63,281 nucleotides of DNA from Flavobacterium anhuiense (GTDB lineage Bacteria > Bacteroidota > Bacteroidia > Flavobacteriales > Flavobacteriaceae). The notes below the pieces were generated by a model. The model did no database searches, was not told the origin of the DNA, and worked only from the letters and a program-made list of their open reading frames with translations. How positions within the stretch are numbered: the first letter of the stretch is position 1; each line of letters begins with the position of its first letter. The stretch is taken from assembly GCF_900101855.1 (NCBI RefSeq), contig NZ_FMVC01000008.1, forward strand, positions 198,285 through 261,565. The letters are read 5' to 3'. This document shows, piece by piece, positions 28,020-36,873 of the stretch. Both the position numbers and the translations under genes were made by a program.

Positions 28020-29183
28020 ATGGTTTATCGGTTAATAATAGTATTGTTTTTTTTCAGTGTTGGAGCCTTTGCGCAGGATAATTTTATTAAGCACAAAATT
28101 TCACAAGGAGATAATCTTTCTGTTATTGCTAAGAAATACGGAGTAAAAGTAAAAGACATTGCAGATGCAAATCCGAATGCTCCTAAAATATTAAAACTAA
28201 ATTCAATTCTTTTAATTCCAAATAAAAATAAAGCCACTGCAAAGACAAAAACTAAAAATGTTGAAGTTGCGGCAAATGATACTCCTTCTGTTTCTGCTTC
28301 CGGCACTCATGAAGTAGCGGCAAAAGAGACACTCTGGGGAATTTCTAAAAAATATAATGTCTCTGTTGATGATTTAAAGAAAGCAAATCCATCTCTTGAA
28401 AACGAAGGCTTAAAAATAGGTCAGCAAATAAATATTCCTTCAAATAACGTCGCGTCAAATATTAGTTCATCAAGTGAGGCTCCAGTTAATTCAGAAGTAG
28501 TTTCAACAGAGGTAGAGCTTATAAGAGAAGTTAAGCCTAAAGAAACAAAATATGGTATTTCTAAAGAATACGGCATTACAGTTGCAGAATTAGAGCGTCA
28601 GAATCCGTCAATTAAAGGAAAAGTACCTGTTGGATATTTATTGAAAATTCGTGTTCCGAAAGAAAAAGCAGATGCAATTCAGGCTGCAAAAACTTCGCAA
28701 GAAACTACTGTGCAGGCAGATGTTTCATCTAGTCAAATAGCAGAAACAGCGCCAGAAATAAAAAAAGATTCTGCGTTTGTCAGAACAGGAAATAATTCTG
28801 AATTAATTGATCAGCTTATAGCGAGCGCAACTGAGAATATAGGTATTAGATATAGATCAGGCGGGACAACAAAAGCAGGTTTTGACTGTTCAGGATTAAT
28901 GTTTTGCACTTTTGGCAATTTTGATATTAAACTGCCGAGAAGCTCAATAGAACAATCTCGAATAGGAACAAAAGTAGCTTCGGAGGAGGCTCAAAAAGGC
29001 GATTTAATTTTCTTTAGAACCAATGGTAGACGCCATATCAATCATGTAGGTATGGTTGTTGAAAATGTTGACGGTGAGATTAAATTTGTACATTCATCTA
29101 CTCATGGCGGTGTGATGATTTCTTCTACAAAAGAACCATATTATACAAGAGCCTTTTCTCAAGTAAATCGTGTTTTAAATTAA
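28020..29183 (+). CDS. LysM x3 / NlpC-P60 peptidoglycan hydrolase
   Basis: The protein is probably a secreted cell-wall endopeptidase. It is 387 aa with a signal peptide (1-19, ending GAFAQ). Three LysM domains (about 23-67, 96-140, 169-212) each carry the 'DNLSVIAKKYGV' or 'ETLWGISKKYNV' type motif. After a Ser/Gln-rich linker comes an NlpC/P60 domain (about 262-387) with catalytic Cys290 in 'FDCSGLMF' and His342 in 'RHINHVGMV'. The last LysM keeps the fold but is more divergent. Its stop overlaps the convergent regulator gene by 4 bp. Confidence 0.92.
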   Translation: MVYRLIIVLFFFSVGAFAQDNFIKHKISQGDNLSVIAKKYGVKVKDIADANPNAPKILKLNSILLIPNKNKATAKTKTKNVEVAANDTPSVSASGTHEVAAKETLWGISKKYNVSVDDLKKANPSLENEGLKIGQQINIPSNNVASNISSSSEAPVNSEVVSTEVELIREVKPKETKYGISKEYGITVAELERQNPSIKGKVPVGYLLKIRVPKEKADAIQAAKTSQETTVQADVSSSQIAETAPEIKKDSAFVRTGNNSELIDQLIASATENIGIRYRSGGTTKAGFDCSGLMFCTFGNFDIKLPRSSIEQSRIGTKVASEEAQKGDLIFFRTNGRRHINHVGMVVENVDGEIKFVHSSTHGGVMISSTKEPYYTRAFSQVNRVLN

Positions 29184-29569
29184 ATCTGAAGAAAAGTATT
29201 TCTCAGTGTTTCTAATTTAAAAGGTTTGTTCCAGAAATCAGTTACGTACTTGTTTTCTTTGACCTTTCTGATTTCTTCACTATCTAAAGTAGAAGAAAGC
29301 ACAAAGATTTCGATTTTTTCTTTTACATCTTTTGGGAGCCTGTCAAATTCTTCTAAAAATTCAAAACCATTCATAATAGGCATTTGAATGTCTAAAAGAA
29401 TAATCAATGGATTTAGATTCTGATTTTTTAGAATCCAGTTCATGCCTTCTTTTCCATTGTTGGCAATATAAACAGGATTGATATCCAGTCCTTTTTTCAA
29501 TAGCTTTTTTGTGACAAATTGATCAATCAGATTGTCTTCTATAATTATAAATTGAGATTTATACGGCAT
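29180..29569 (-). CDS. Single-domain response regulator (REC only)
   Basis: This is a phosphoacceptor protein without an output domain. The protein is 129 aa. The acidic pair is E11-D12 and the phosphoacceptor is D60 in 'IILLDIQMP'; a Ser/Thr switch residue lies in 'FVLSSTLD' and the conserved Lys in 'FWNKPF'. Its start overlaps the end of the histidine kinase gene by 11 bp, so translation is probably coupled and the kinase is the likely partner. It could shuttle phosphate or act by protein-protein contact. Confidence 0.92.
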   Translation of the reverse strand: MPYKSQFIIIEDNLIDQFVTKKLLKKGLDINPVYIANNGKEGMNWILKNQNLNPLIILLDIQMPIMNGFEFLEEFDRLPKDVKEKIEIFVLSSTLDSEEIRKVKENKYVTDFWNKPFKLETLRNTFLQI

Positions 29570-30983
29570 ACGAATTTGGTATTGTTACTATAAATTTACT
29601 TCCGACATTATTTTCTGAAAAAACAGAAATATCGCCTTTAATATTTTCAACGGCTTCTTTCACAATATATAAGCCTAATCCAGAACCTTTATTTTTGTTT
29701 GTTCCAAAATACATGTCAAAAATTTTAGATTTGTAATCATCATGAATTCCGATTCCATTGTCTGTCACTTCAAGTTTATTTAAACCTTCACTAAAATAGG
29801 TTTTTATCGTAATAAACATTTCTGGCTTATTGCAATCTGCATACTTAATAGCATTAGAAAGCAGGTTGTTGATGATAATTTTTAAACGAAGTCCATCACT
29901 TTCAATATTATCGACCAAAAGCTCTTGCGTGAATTTAATTTTGTTTGCGTTTTCAATATGCATTAATTGCAGAATGGCTTCATTGCATAGTTCTTTCAAG
30001 CTTACAGGCTCCATGATTATTTGTTTTCTTTTGTTCTTGGAGTAATCAATAATATCACTAATAAACTGATCTTGCCTTGCAAGGCTTTGATGCATCATTT
30101 GTAAATAATTTCGAACCTGTTGCACATCATCTTCTAATGCTGTTATTTCGATAAGGCCTTTTAATGAAGTAATTGGAGATCTCAAATCGTGTGATGCACT
30201 ATAAACAAATCGGTCCAATTCTCGATTTACGATTACAAGATTTTCATTTTTTACTTCGGTTTCTTTTTTTGAAACCAATAATCTTTTGACCATTATAGAA
30301 TAATAAAGACAAACACTGCAGACTATAACCAAAATGAAAAAGATATTTGTAATAATTAGTAAATCTTTTATTTTTCGAGTTCCCTCTCCCAATGTGTTTG
30401 AAAAATTACGTTCATTAATCGTTAATCGATCGCTTATCGAACTTATTTTTTTTAAATATTTCTTCTGATCCTCAGTGGTCAAGATATTATGTTTGATTTT
30501 GGCGTTGATTTGCTGGCCAATAACAAATAATTCAAAAATTAGCTGATCTCCTTGTCCCCATTCATTTATGGCTTTAGATAAAAAGCTAACATTCTTAAAG
30601 TTCTCAAACAGCCATATAATATCGTCTAAATCATTTTCATTATTTCGGCCAGTCAAAAAACCTTTTCTGGCGATTTTATTATCTCCCGCTTTTAAGAGCG
30701 TAACTCTTGCAATACCATCTCCTTGAGGTACCTTTAATTCTTCGAGGTACAATTTCCATTGTGCGGGGTTTTTAGTAAATAAATAGGTAATTAAATGTCT
30801 AGACGCATCTTTTTGTCCTTTTGAATAATGTGATTCTCCATTTACATATGCTCTATTGGCTGATAAGATTTTGATAGTGAAAAAATTGATGCAGATTAAT
30901 AATGCACACGAAATGAAAACTACTAAAATAAGAATGAAAACATTTGGGAAGCGAAAATTTTTTAAAGCTTGCAATTTGGACAT
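29559..30983 (-). CDS. Membrane sensor histidine kinase
   Basis: The protein is 474 aa. The first membrane helix (about 14-34) is followed by a roughly 170-residue, mostly helical extracytoplasmic sensor segment, then a second membrane helix (about 206-228). The HisKA box 'YSASHDLRSPITSLKGL' carries the phospho-His. The HATPase domain has the N box 'IIINNLLSNAIKYAD', 'VTDNGIGI' and 'GSGLGLYIVKE'. No HAMP is obvious. It is co-transcribed with the overlapping REC gene. The signal is unknown. Confidence 0.92.
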   Translation of the reverse strand: MSKLQALKNFRFPNVFILILVVFISCALLICINFFTIKILSANRAYVNGESHYSKGQKDASRHLITYLFTKNPAQWKLYLEELKVPQGDGIARVTLLKAGDNKIARKGFLTGRNNENDLDDIIWLFENFKNVSFLSKAINEWGQGDQLIFELFVIGQQINAKIKHNILTTEDQKKYLKKISSISDRLTINERNFSNTLGEGTRKIKDLLIITNIFFILVIVCSVCLYYSIMVKRLLVSKKETEVKNENLVIVNRELDRFVYSASHDLRSPITSLKGLIEITALEDDVQQVRNYLQMMHQSLARQDQFISDIIDYSKNKRKQIIMEPVSLKELCNEAILQLMHIENANKIKFTQELLVDNIESDGLRLKIIINNLLSNAIKYADCNKPEMFITIKTYFSEGLNKLEVTDNGIGIHDDYKSKIFDMYFGTNKNKGSGLGLYIVKEAVENIKGDISVFSENNVGSKFIVTIPNSYAV

Positions 30984-31249
30984 AATCTAAAATTAGTAGG
31001 TTAATAAAAATGCGCCTTTTGCGTGTTTTGTTGAAAGTGTGAATAAATAATTACGAGGAAAAATCAATTCATACTCATTAAACACTTGTTAATGTATTTT
31101 GCTATCTATAAATGCTGTTGTAATGATTCTCTCAAATATAATAAAATTTATCTTATAATTTTAGTAAAAAAAATAATGTAAAAACAATAAAATTTCTGTT
31201 TTGAATAATTTTGTTTAAGATTGAAGATTGGCTTTATCTAATAGATTAA

Positions 31250-32008
31250 TTAAAATTTAGCATAAATAATTAATCTTCTAAACGCATAGATAGAAGGTAC
31301 AACAGGAAAATACGCATTTATTCTTTTTTTGAATTCGGCTGTTAATGATGCAAATTCATTTTCTCCCAATCTTTCTTGATAAACTGTTAGAGCAGATCCT
31401 GAAATGAAGTTAAAAAAGTCGTCTTTTTTATTAGAAATTATAGGGTAAATCTTCTCATAAAGCGCTAAATCTTTACCGTCATTTTCAAACAATATTTTAG
31501 CATATTCATCTAAAGTCAATACGGGAGAAGGACGCGTCCAATTTTTGAGATAAGAAGCAAAAGGTTCTTCTTGAACCAATTGTAAAAGTATTTTGTTCAA
31601 AATGTTTTCATTTTGTTGTGGCATTTGGACAGCCAGTTGTCCGCCTGGATTTATGCGGGATATAATTTTTGGAAAAAGTTTGTTATGATTATCAATCCAT
31701 TGCAATGCAGCGTTTGAGAAAATTAAATCCCATTTGGTTTCATCTTCAATCTGTTCTAAAATTGTTTTTTCTTTAAATTGAAGATTTTCCTGTACTGGAG
31801 CTTTTGCCAGCATCTCGGCAGAATTGTCAATGCCAAGAATAAACGGATTGGTCAATTTTTGATGCAATTTTTGGGTAAGTTCACCCGTTCCGCATCCAAG
31901 ATCTATAACTTTTAGATTAGGTTTGTCAATAATATGACTTGTAAGATCATCAAAAGGCTTAGAACGTTCTGCTTTAAATTCGTTGTATTTTTTTGGATCC
32001 CAAGTCAT
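31250..32008 (-). CDS. tam: SAM-dependent methyltransferase, trans-aconitate 2-methyltransferase-like
   Basis: The enzyme probably methylates trans-aconitate, an inhibitor of aconitase formed spontaneously from cis-aconitate. The protein is 252 aa, the same length as E. coli Tam, with matching segments: 'W(D/N)P..Y..F.AERS+P' at the start, the SAM-binding motif 'VIDLGCGTGELTQKL', 'GIDNSAEML', 'LIFSNAALQWI' and 'GGQLAVQMPQ'. It lies about 5 kb from two aconitase genes, but on the other strand. The substrate is inferred from similarity. Confidence 0.8.
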   Translation of the reverse strand: MTWDPKKYNEFKAERSKPFDDLTSHIIDKPNLKVIDLGCGTGELTQKLHQKLTNPFILGIDNSAEMLAKAPVQENLQFKEKTILEQIEDETKWDLIFSNAALQWIDNHNKLFPKIISRINPGGQLAVQMPQQNENILNKILLQLVQEEPFASYLKNWTRPSPVLTLDEYAKILFENDGKDLALYEKIYPIISNKKDDFFNFISGSALTVYQERLGENEFASLTAEFKKRINAYFPVVPSIYAFRRLIIYAKF

Positions 32009-32124
32009 AGTATTGTTTTTATACTTAAAAATAAAGAAAATTTTTAATGCTTGGAAATCAAGGTAGAGATTACTTCATAAAATAAAATGAATTACAGAAT
32101 CTTTGTTGCTGAATATAGTATTTT

Positions 32125-32520
32125 TTAATCAAGTTCATGCCAAAAATGACCACATCTATTTTTACATTCTCTACTTCTTCTTTCTGTATCCGTAATTTTA
32201 AAAATCCAAAGTAAAGAGCCTATTACTTTTTTATTTTCATTTTCGGGTAATGATGCTAGTTTATTGAAAGCAACTTTAGTGGGATAATTTTTCAAGATTA
32301 CAATTGGAGTATACATTGGTTTTAGGGGAATGGTATTAATTGCTCTTTTATAAGTGTTGGAATTATAGTCTGTTTTGTTTGGGATAGAATTGAAAATATA
32401 AAATTGAAGAGTTTTGAAAACCTCGTCAAAACTATATTCATCCAATAATAGTTGTAAACCTATATTGAAATCCATTTTGTCTTGAGCAGTTTTATTGATT
32501 ATTTCTTCTATTTTTTTCAA
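32125..32520 (-). CDS. Small protein of unknown function with C-terminal Cys/His motif
   Basis: The protein is 131 aa, mainly helical, with no signal or membrane segment. The C-terminus ends 'DTERRSRECKNRCGHFWHEL', a Cys-x3-Cys-Gly-His-x2-His pattern that could bind a metal. It may belong to the DUF5958 family, which as I recall ends with a similar motif; this is uncertain. It has its own promoter candidate and no operon partner. Confidence 0.6.
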   Translation of the reverse strand: MKKIEEIINKTAQDKMDFNIGLQLLLDEYSFDEVFKTLQFYIFNSIPNKTDYNSNTYKRAINTIPLKPMYTPIVILKNYPTKVAFNKLASLPENENKKVIGSLLWIFKITDTERRSRECKNRCGHFWHELD

Positions 32521-32554
32521 TTTCTTTATTTTTTATTAGACAATCTGTAGAGAT

Positions 32555-32580
32555 CAAATATATAAAAGTTGAAATTACAA
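32555..32580 (-). promoter_or_regulatory. Candidate promoter of the 131-aa gene
   Basis: On the minus strand, TATATTTG (32562-32555) is an exact -7 box. A TTG (32580-32578) sits 15 bp upstream of it, a little short of the usual 19-21. The start codon is 35 bp downstream. Confidence 0.45.
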
Positions 32581-32750
32581 ATGTTGATTTATATATGATT
32601 TTGAAATTCACTTTTGTTTGCATAAAGGATAGGAACGGCATTAAAAGTAAATCATGATAAATATGGTTTTTTAAGAATTTATAGAATTTATAATTTGAAG
32701 ATTAAGATTTCCAAAAAAAGTATATCTTTAGCCAACCTAAACCAATAAAA

Positions 32751-34160
32751 ATGCAAGAAAACGACCAAGAACATTTTAAAAGAGAACTCGGACTCTTAGA
32801 CGGAACCATGCTTGTGGTTGGCTCTATGATTGGATCTGGGATATTTATAGTAAGCGCCGATATCGCCAGACAAGTAGGTTCGGCAGGATGGCTTACCTTA
32901 ATCTGGCTTTTGTCCGGATTTATTACTGTTGTCGCAGCAGTTAGTTACGGCGAATTGAGTGCGATGTTTCCAAAAGCAGGAGGGCAATATGTTTATTTGA
33001 AAGAAGCTTATAACAAACTGATTGCTTTTTTGTATGGCTGGAGCTTTTTTGCAGTTATTCAAACTGGAACCATTGCGGCTGTAGGAGTAGCCTTTTCTAA
33101 ATTTGCAGCTTATTTGTATGAGCCGTTAAGTGATGAAAATATTCTGTACGAGCTAGGAGCTTTTAAACTAAACGCAGCTCAACTAGTTTCAATTTTAACC
33201 ATTATTATTCTGACTTTTATTAATAGTCGCGGAGTAAAAAATGGAAAAATTCTGCAAACCGTTTTAACAATAATAAAAATTTTATCGCTGCTAGGATTAG
33301 TTGTTTTTGGATTAACGCTTGCCGCGAAAGCTTCTGTTTGGGATGCAAACTGGGTTGACGGATGGAGCACAAAAACATTTGACAAAGAAAGCGAATCGTG
33401 GCTGCCAATTAGTGGAACTGCTTTGATTTCTGGAATTTCGGCAGCAATGGTGGGATCACTATTTTCTAGTGATGCCTGGAACGGTGTGACTTTTATTGCG
33501 GGCGAAATTAAAAATCCAAAACGAAATGTAGGTCTTAGTCTGTTTCTAGGAACCTTTATTGTGACGTCTCTTTATGTTGTAACAAACCTTATGTATTTGG
33601 CTGTAGTGCCGTTTGATGAAATTGCAACAGCAAAATTTGACCGTGTCGCAGTTGTGGCCTCAGATTATATTTTTGGAAATATCGGAGCGCTGATTATTGC
33701 CATTATGATTATGATCTCAACTTTTGCCTGCAACAACGGATTAATTATGGCTGGCGCCAGAGTATATTATACCATGGCAAAAGACGGTTTATTTTTCAAA
33801 AAAGCAGCTGTTTTAAATAGTTCAAGCGTTCCTGCTTGGGCGCTTTGGGCGCAATGTATCTGGGCTTCAGCTTTGTGTCTGACAGGGAAATATGGCGATT
33901 TATTGGATTTTGTAATTATCATTGTATTGATTTTTTACATCCTGACCATCTACGGAATTTTTATTCTAAGAAAAAAAATGCCAGATGCAGAAAGACCATA
34001 TAAAGCATTTGGATATCCATTTTTGCCAATGTTATATATTGTGGTTGCATCGGCGATTTGTATTTCGTTATTAATTACAAAATTTTCAACCTGTGGCTGG
34101 GGAGTATTAATTATGCTAACTGGAATTCCAGTGTATTATTTAACAAAACCAGCTGAATAA
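32751..34160 (+). CDS. APC-superfamily amino acid permease
   Basis: This is an inner-membrane amino acid transporter or exchanger. The protein is 469 aa with about 12 membrane helices. The first carries the APC signature 'DGTMLVVGSMIGSGIFIVSA', and 'AVSYGELSAMFPKAGGQYVYL' follows. The length and motif pattern fit the LAT/YkfD-like subgroup. The substrate cannot be read from sequence. An imperfect -7 box (TATCTTTA) lies near 32728. A palindrome and a strong terminator follow the stop. Confidence 0.9.
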   Translation: MQENDQEHFKRELGLLDGTMLVVGSMIGSGIFIVSADIARQVGSAGWLTLIWLLSGFITVVAAVSYGELSAMFPKAGGQYVYLKEAYNKLIAFLYGWSFFAVIQTGTIAAVGVAFSKFAAYLYEPLSDENILYELGAFKLNAAQLVSILTIIILTFINSRGVKNGKILQTVLTIIKILSLLGLVVFGLTLAAKASVWDANWVDGWSTKTFDKESESWLPISGTALISGISAAMVGSLFSSDAWNGVTFIAGEIKNPKRNVGLSLFLGTFIVTSLYVVTNLMYLAVVPFDEIATAKFDRVAVVASDYIFGNIGALIIAIMIMISTFACNNGLIMAGARVYYTMAKDGLFFKKAAVLNSSSVPAWALWAQCIWASALCLTGKYGDLLDFVIIIVLIFYILTIYGIFILRKKMPDAERPYKAFGYPFLPMLYIVVASAICISLLITKFSTCGWGVLIMLTGIPVYYLTKPAE

Positions 34161-34164
34161 TAAT

Positions 34165-34186
34165 TTTTGTTTCAATTGAAACAAAA
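34165..34186. repeat. 22-bp perfect palindrome
   Basis: The arms TTTTGTTTCAA and TTGAAACAAAA meet with no spacer, 4 bp after the permease stop codon and before its terminator. It looks like an operator or a processing site. A similar TTTTGTTT/AAACAAAA dyad occurs upstream of dinB. Confidence 0.6.
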
Positions 34187-34187
34187 T

Positions 34188-34221
34188 AAAAAAGCATCTT
34201 GAGAAATCAAGATGCTTTTTT
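34188..34221. terminator. Bidirectional terminator, permease/membrane protein
   Basis: A perfect 15-bp stem (AAAAAAGCATCTTGA at 34188-34202 and complement at 34207-34221) with a GAAA tetraloop and T tails on both strands. Confidence 0.93.
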
Positions 34222-34231
34222 ATTTTAAAGT

Positions 34232-34633
34232 CTAATTAGATAAATCATTGGTAATTCTTTCCTCGGTAGGTCTCAGATAAAGAAGATAAACAATGAGGAG
34301 TATTCCAAATAGGATAAATTCGGGTTTTATGAATAGTATCAAAAAGGCAGCGCCTTCTAGAACTGCCCATCGCATAATAGAAGCAGCTTGGTAAACAGGC
34401 AATTTGTCTTCAAGTTTTAGTTTCGGGTCAATCTGTTTTAATTGAGCCTTAAATAATATACTGCTCAAAACAAAGGCAAGAACAGGAATAACAAGATATA
34501 ATATTGAATTCGAATCAATAGCAGGAATGTTTAGTGTTTCTAATGAAATATCTCCTACAATGAAATACGCGATAATTGTTCCTGCACAAATGCCAAGATG
34601 GATGATTTGTAAAGTTTTGATTTTTTCATTCAT
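34232..34633 (-). CDS. Small integral membrane protein, unknown function
   Basis: The protein is 133 aa with four probable membrane helices (about 9-28, 44-63, 86-106, 108-125). The loop 'KAQLKQIDPKLKLEDKLPVYQAASIMRWAVLEGAA' is the most distinctive part. I recognise it only as a hypothetical protein common in Flavobacteria. It is flanked by terminators on both sides and is therefore monocistronic. Confidence 0.65.
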   Translation of the reverse strand: MNEKIKTLQIIHLGICAGTIIAYFIVGDISLETLNIPAIDSNSILYLVIPVLAFVLSSILFKAQLKQIDPKLKLEDKLPVYQAASIMRWAVLEGAAFLILFIKPEFILFGILLIVYLLYLRPTEERITNDLSN

Positions 34634-34736
34634 AATTTGGTTTAGATTTGAGGTTGATTATGCAAGTTAATGCTAATTATTTTTAAATAAACAAATTAAG
34701 ATCTTGATTTTAGTAAATGATATAGTTGCAAACAAA

Positions 34737-34762
34737 AAAAGACACTAAAATTAGTGTCTTTT
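34737..34762 (-). terminator. Terminator after the DUF1810 gene
   Basis: AAAAGACACTAA (34737-34748) pairs with TTAGTGTCTTTT (34751-34762). On the minus strand it is followed by a T run (TTTGTTT). Confidence 0.85.
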
Positions 34763-34790
34763 AAATGTAAATAATCGTTGTGAATTCTTG

Positions 34791-35252
34791 TTATAATGTA
34801 ACAGGTTCATCAACAGATTTTATAGTTGAATTAATAATAGACAAAGTAAGCGGATCTTTTTCTCCAGAAAAGAAAGCCTCCAGAATTTCCTGAAATATCG
34901 GATTTGCATTTTCTATCAAAGAAAATAAAGTCATGCAAGAACGCAATTTTCGAGCATCTAAGTCTCCAAAAATTCCATCAGCCGATTTCATTTTAAAGGT
35001 TAATAATAATTCTGAAATTTCAATTAAATGTTTTCCTAAAATCGGATGCTCCAAATAATCTGAAGCTTCTTTTAAATCATTAATGGCATAAAGATTTGCA
35101 GTATCGCTTTTTCCTAAACCTTTTATTTGCGGAAAAATGAACCACATCCAGTGCGTTTCTTTTTTCCCTTTGCTGATTTCAGAAAGAGCGGTAAGATAAA
35201 GTTTGTTCTGTGCGTCTAAGAAACGCGCTAAATCATTGTTCGAATAAGCCAT
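34791..35252 (-). CDS. DUF1810 family protein
   Basis: The protein is 153 aa from ATG 35252; a TTG at 35282 is in frame but unlikely. It has DUF1810 hallmarks: 'LARFLDAQNKLYLTALSEISKGKKETHWMWFIFPQ' then 'GLGKSDTANLYAI', and later 'IFGDLDARKLRSCMTLF'. The function is unknown. A -7 box (TATTTTTG, minus strand, 35287-35280) is 27 bp upstream. Confidence 0.9.
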   Translation of the reverse strand: MAYSNNDLARFLDAQNKLYLTALSEISKGKKETHWMWFIFPQIKGLGKSDTANLYAINDLKEASDYLEHPILGKHLIEISELLLTFKMKSADGIFGDLDARKLRSCMTLFSLIENANPIFQEILEAFFSGEKDPLTLSIINSTIKSVDEPVTL

Positions 35253-35279
35253 TACGGTATTGTATTTTAAAAAAGGTTG

Positions 35280-35287
35280 CAAAAATA
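35280..35287 (-). promoter_or_regulatory. Candidate -7 box for the DUF1810 gene
   Basis: TATTTTTG on the minus strand matches TAnnTTTG. No -33 TTG is found at the expected spacing. Confidence 0.45.
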
Positions 35288-35413
35288 GTAAAAAAGATAG
35301 GTTTTGCCTAATAAAACGTTCATACAGTGCATGTTTTAACTTTTTAAAGAAGGAATATCCTACTTCGTTTTAGATAAAAAATGCTACTTTTTAAGAATTC
35401 AATTCTATAAAAA

Positions 35414-36040
35414 TCAAAGATTTCGATTGGTTCTTCTAAAGGTAAGATTGATCCTTGGCAAGACATCACGAGCTGTTTTTGGAACTTGATGCTGCCAATA
35501 ACTATTAGTTGTTCCTGCCATTAATAAAAAAGAGCCGTGATGCAACGGAATTTCAATTGTTGGAATCTCTTTCCTGTATTTATGACGGAGTTTAAACATT
35601 CGAGTCTCTCCAAAAGTGACCGAAGCAATAATCGGATTTGGCCCCGTATTATGTTCCTTGTCGCTATGCCATCCTACGCCATCATTTCCATCTCGATATA
35701 AATTGAGCAAAACAGTATTAAAATCTAGCTGTGTTTCTTTTTCAACGCGGCCTCTAATTTTTAATAATTCATAAGTCCAATCTGGCCCTTTTGGGTCTGC
35801 TCCAACATTATCTTTATCTTCGTACCAGGCAATCATTCTAGGAACAGTATAGGTTTTATCGTAAATTTCCATTTGATGTTCTCTCCATTTGGTCTTGCGA
35901 AGAATTCTTTCATAAAAAATATCAGACTCTTCTTTTGAAAAAAAGTCATCGATTAAAATCAGTTCAGAATCTGGGATGTCAAATATTTTTTTTCCTCCCA
36001 AACCAGTTGTAAACAATTCGGTGTCGTTAAATAGTGTCAT
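35414..36040 (-). CDS. alkB: AlkB-family 2-oxoglutarate/Fe(II) DNA dioxygenase
   Basis: The enzyme removes alkyl groups from 1-methyladenine and 3-methylcytosine by oxidation. The ATG at 36040 gives 208 aa and starts 7 bp after the xth stop; the longer frame overlapping xth is not supported. The iron ligands are in 'GWHSDKEH' (H, D) and 'YWQHQVPK' (H), and the 2-oxoglutarate Arg is in 'PRINLTFR'. 'PRMIAWYED' and 'NLYRDGNDG' resemble ALKBH2/3-type proteins. It is last gene of a repair operon. Confidence 0.93.
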   Translation of the reverse strand: MTLFNDTELFTTGLGGKKIFDIPDSELILIDDFFSKEESDIFYERILRKTKWREHQMEIYDKTYTVPRMIAWYEDKDNVGADPKGPDWTYELLKIRGRVEKETQLDFNTVLLNLYRDGNDGVGWHSDKEHNTGPNPIIASVTFGETRMFKLRHKYRKEIPTIEIPLHHGSFLLMAGTTNSYWQHQVPKTARDVLPRINLTFRRTNRNL

Positions 36041-36047
36041 TTTCCAA

Positions 36048-36824
36048 TTATATTTTGTCAATTTCAATCCACACAGGAGCGTGATCGCTGGTTTTTTCCC
36101 AGCCTCGCACATGACGGTCAACGCCGCCAGCATTCAATTTTTTTGCTATTTGCGGACTTAATAAAAAGTGATCAATTCGCAAACCCGCATCACGCTGATA
36201 CGCATTTCTGAAATAATCCCAAAACGTATAAATTTTCTCATTAGGATATAATTTTCGAATGGCATCTGTCCATCCTTGAGAAACAATAGTTGCAAATGCA
36301 TCACGGATTTCCCTTCTAAAAAGGGCATCATTGACCCATTTTTCAGGTTTATAAACGTCCAGTTCTGTTGGCATTACATTATAATCGCCAACCAATATTA
36401 CAGGAACTTTTAATTTCAATAAAGTTTCGGCACGATGCGCTAGACGATTAAACCATTTCAATTTGTATTCAAATTTTGGCCCTGGATAAGGATTTCCATT
36501 TGGAAGATAAAGACACGCAATTACAATTCCGTTAATCAAAGCTTCGATATAACGGCTCTGGACATCTTCCTCATCGCCTGGCAATGCCCTGGTTATTTCT
36601 TCAATTTCCATATTCCGCGCAAGAATGGCAACGCCGTTCCATTGTTTTTGTCCGTGCCAGATAGCGTTGTAACCTGCATCATTAATGGCTTTAAGCGGAA
36701 ATTTATCCTGCGGTGCTTTTAATTCCTGTAAGCATACAATATCAGGAGTGGCTTCTTCAAGCCAGCGTAACAAAACATTTAATCTCCCGTTAACTCCGTT
36801 TACGTTATAAGTGGCTATTTTCAT
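36048..36824 (-). CDS. xth: Exodeoxyribonuclease III (AP endonuclease)
   Basis: The enzyme cuts at abasic sites and degrades DNA 3'-5'. The protein is 258 aa. Catalytic motifs are present: 'LQELKAP' (metal Glu), 'GDYNVMP' (Asp/Asn), 'RIDHFLLS' and 'SDHAPVWIEI' (Asp-His). It sits 49 bp after the exonuclease/GIY-YIG gene and 7 bp before alkB, so the three are likely one transcript. Confidence 0.95.
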   Translation of the reverse strand: MKIATYNVNGVNGRLNVLLRWLEEATPDIVCLQELKAPQDKFPLKAINDAGYNAIWHGQKQWNGVAILARNMEIEEITRALPGDEEDVQSRYIEALINGIVIACLYLPNGNPYPGPKFEYKLKWFNRLAHRAETLLKLKVPVILVGDYNVMPTELDVYKPEKWVNDALFRREIRDAFATIVSQGWTDAIRKLYPNEKIYTFWDYFRNAYQRDAGLRIDHFLLSPQIAKKLNAGGVDRHVRGWEKTSDHAPVWIEIDKI

Positions 36825-36873
36825 AGTAGATTTTCAATTAGTTCTAATCTTAAATTTACGGCTTTTCGGAATT

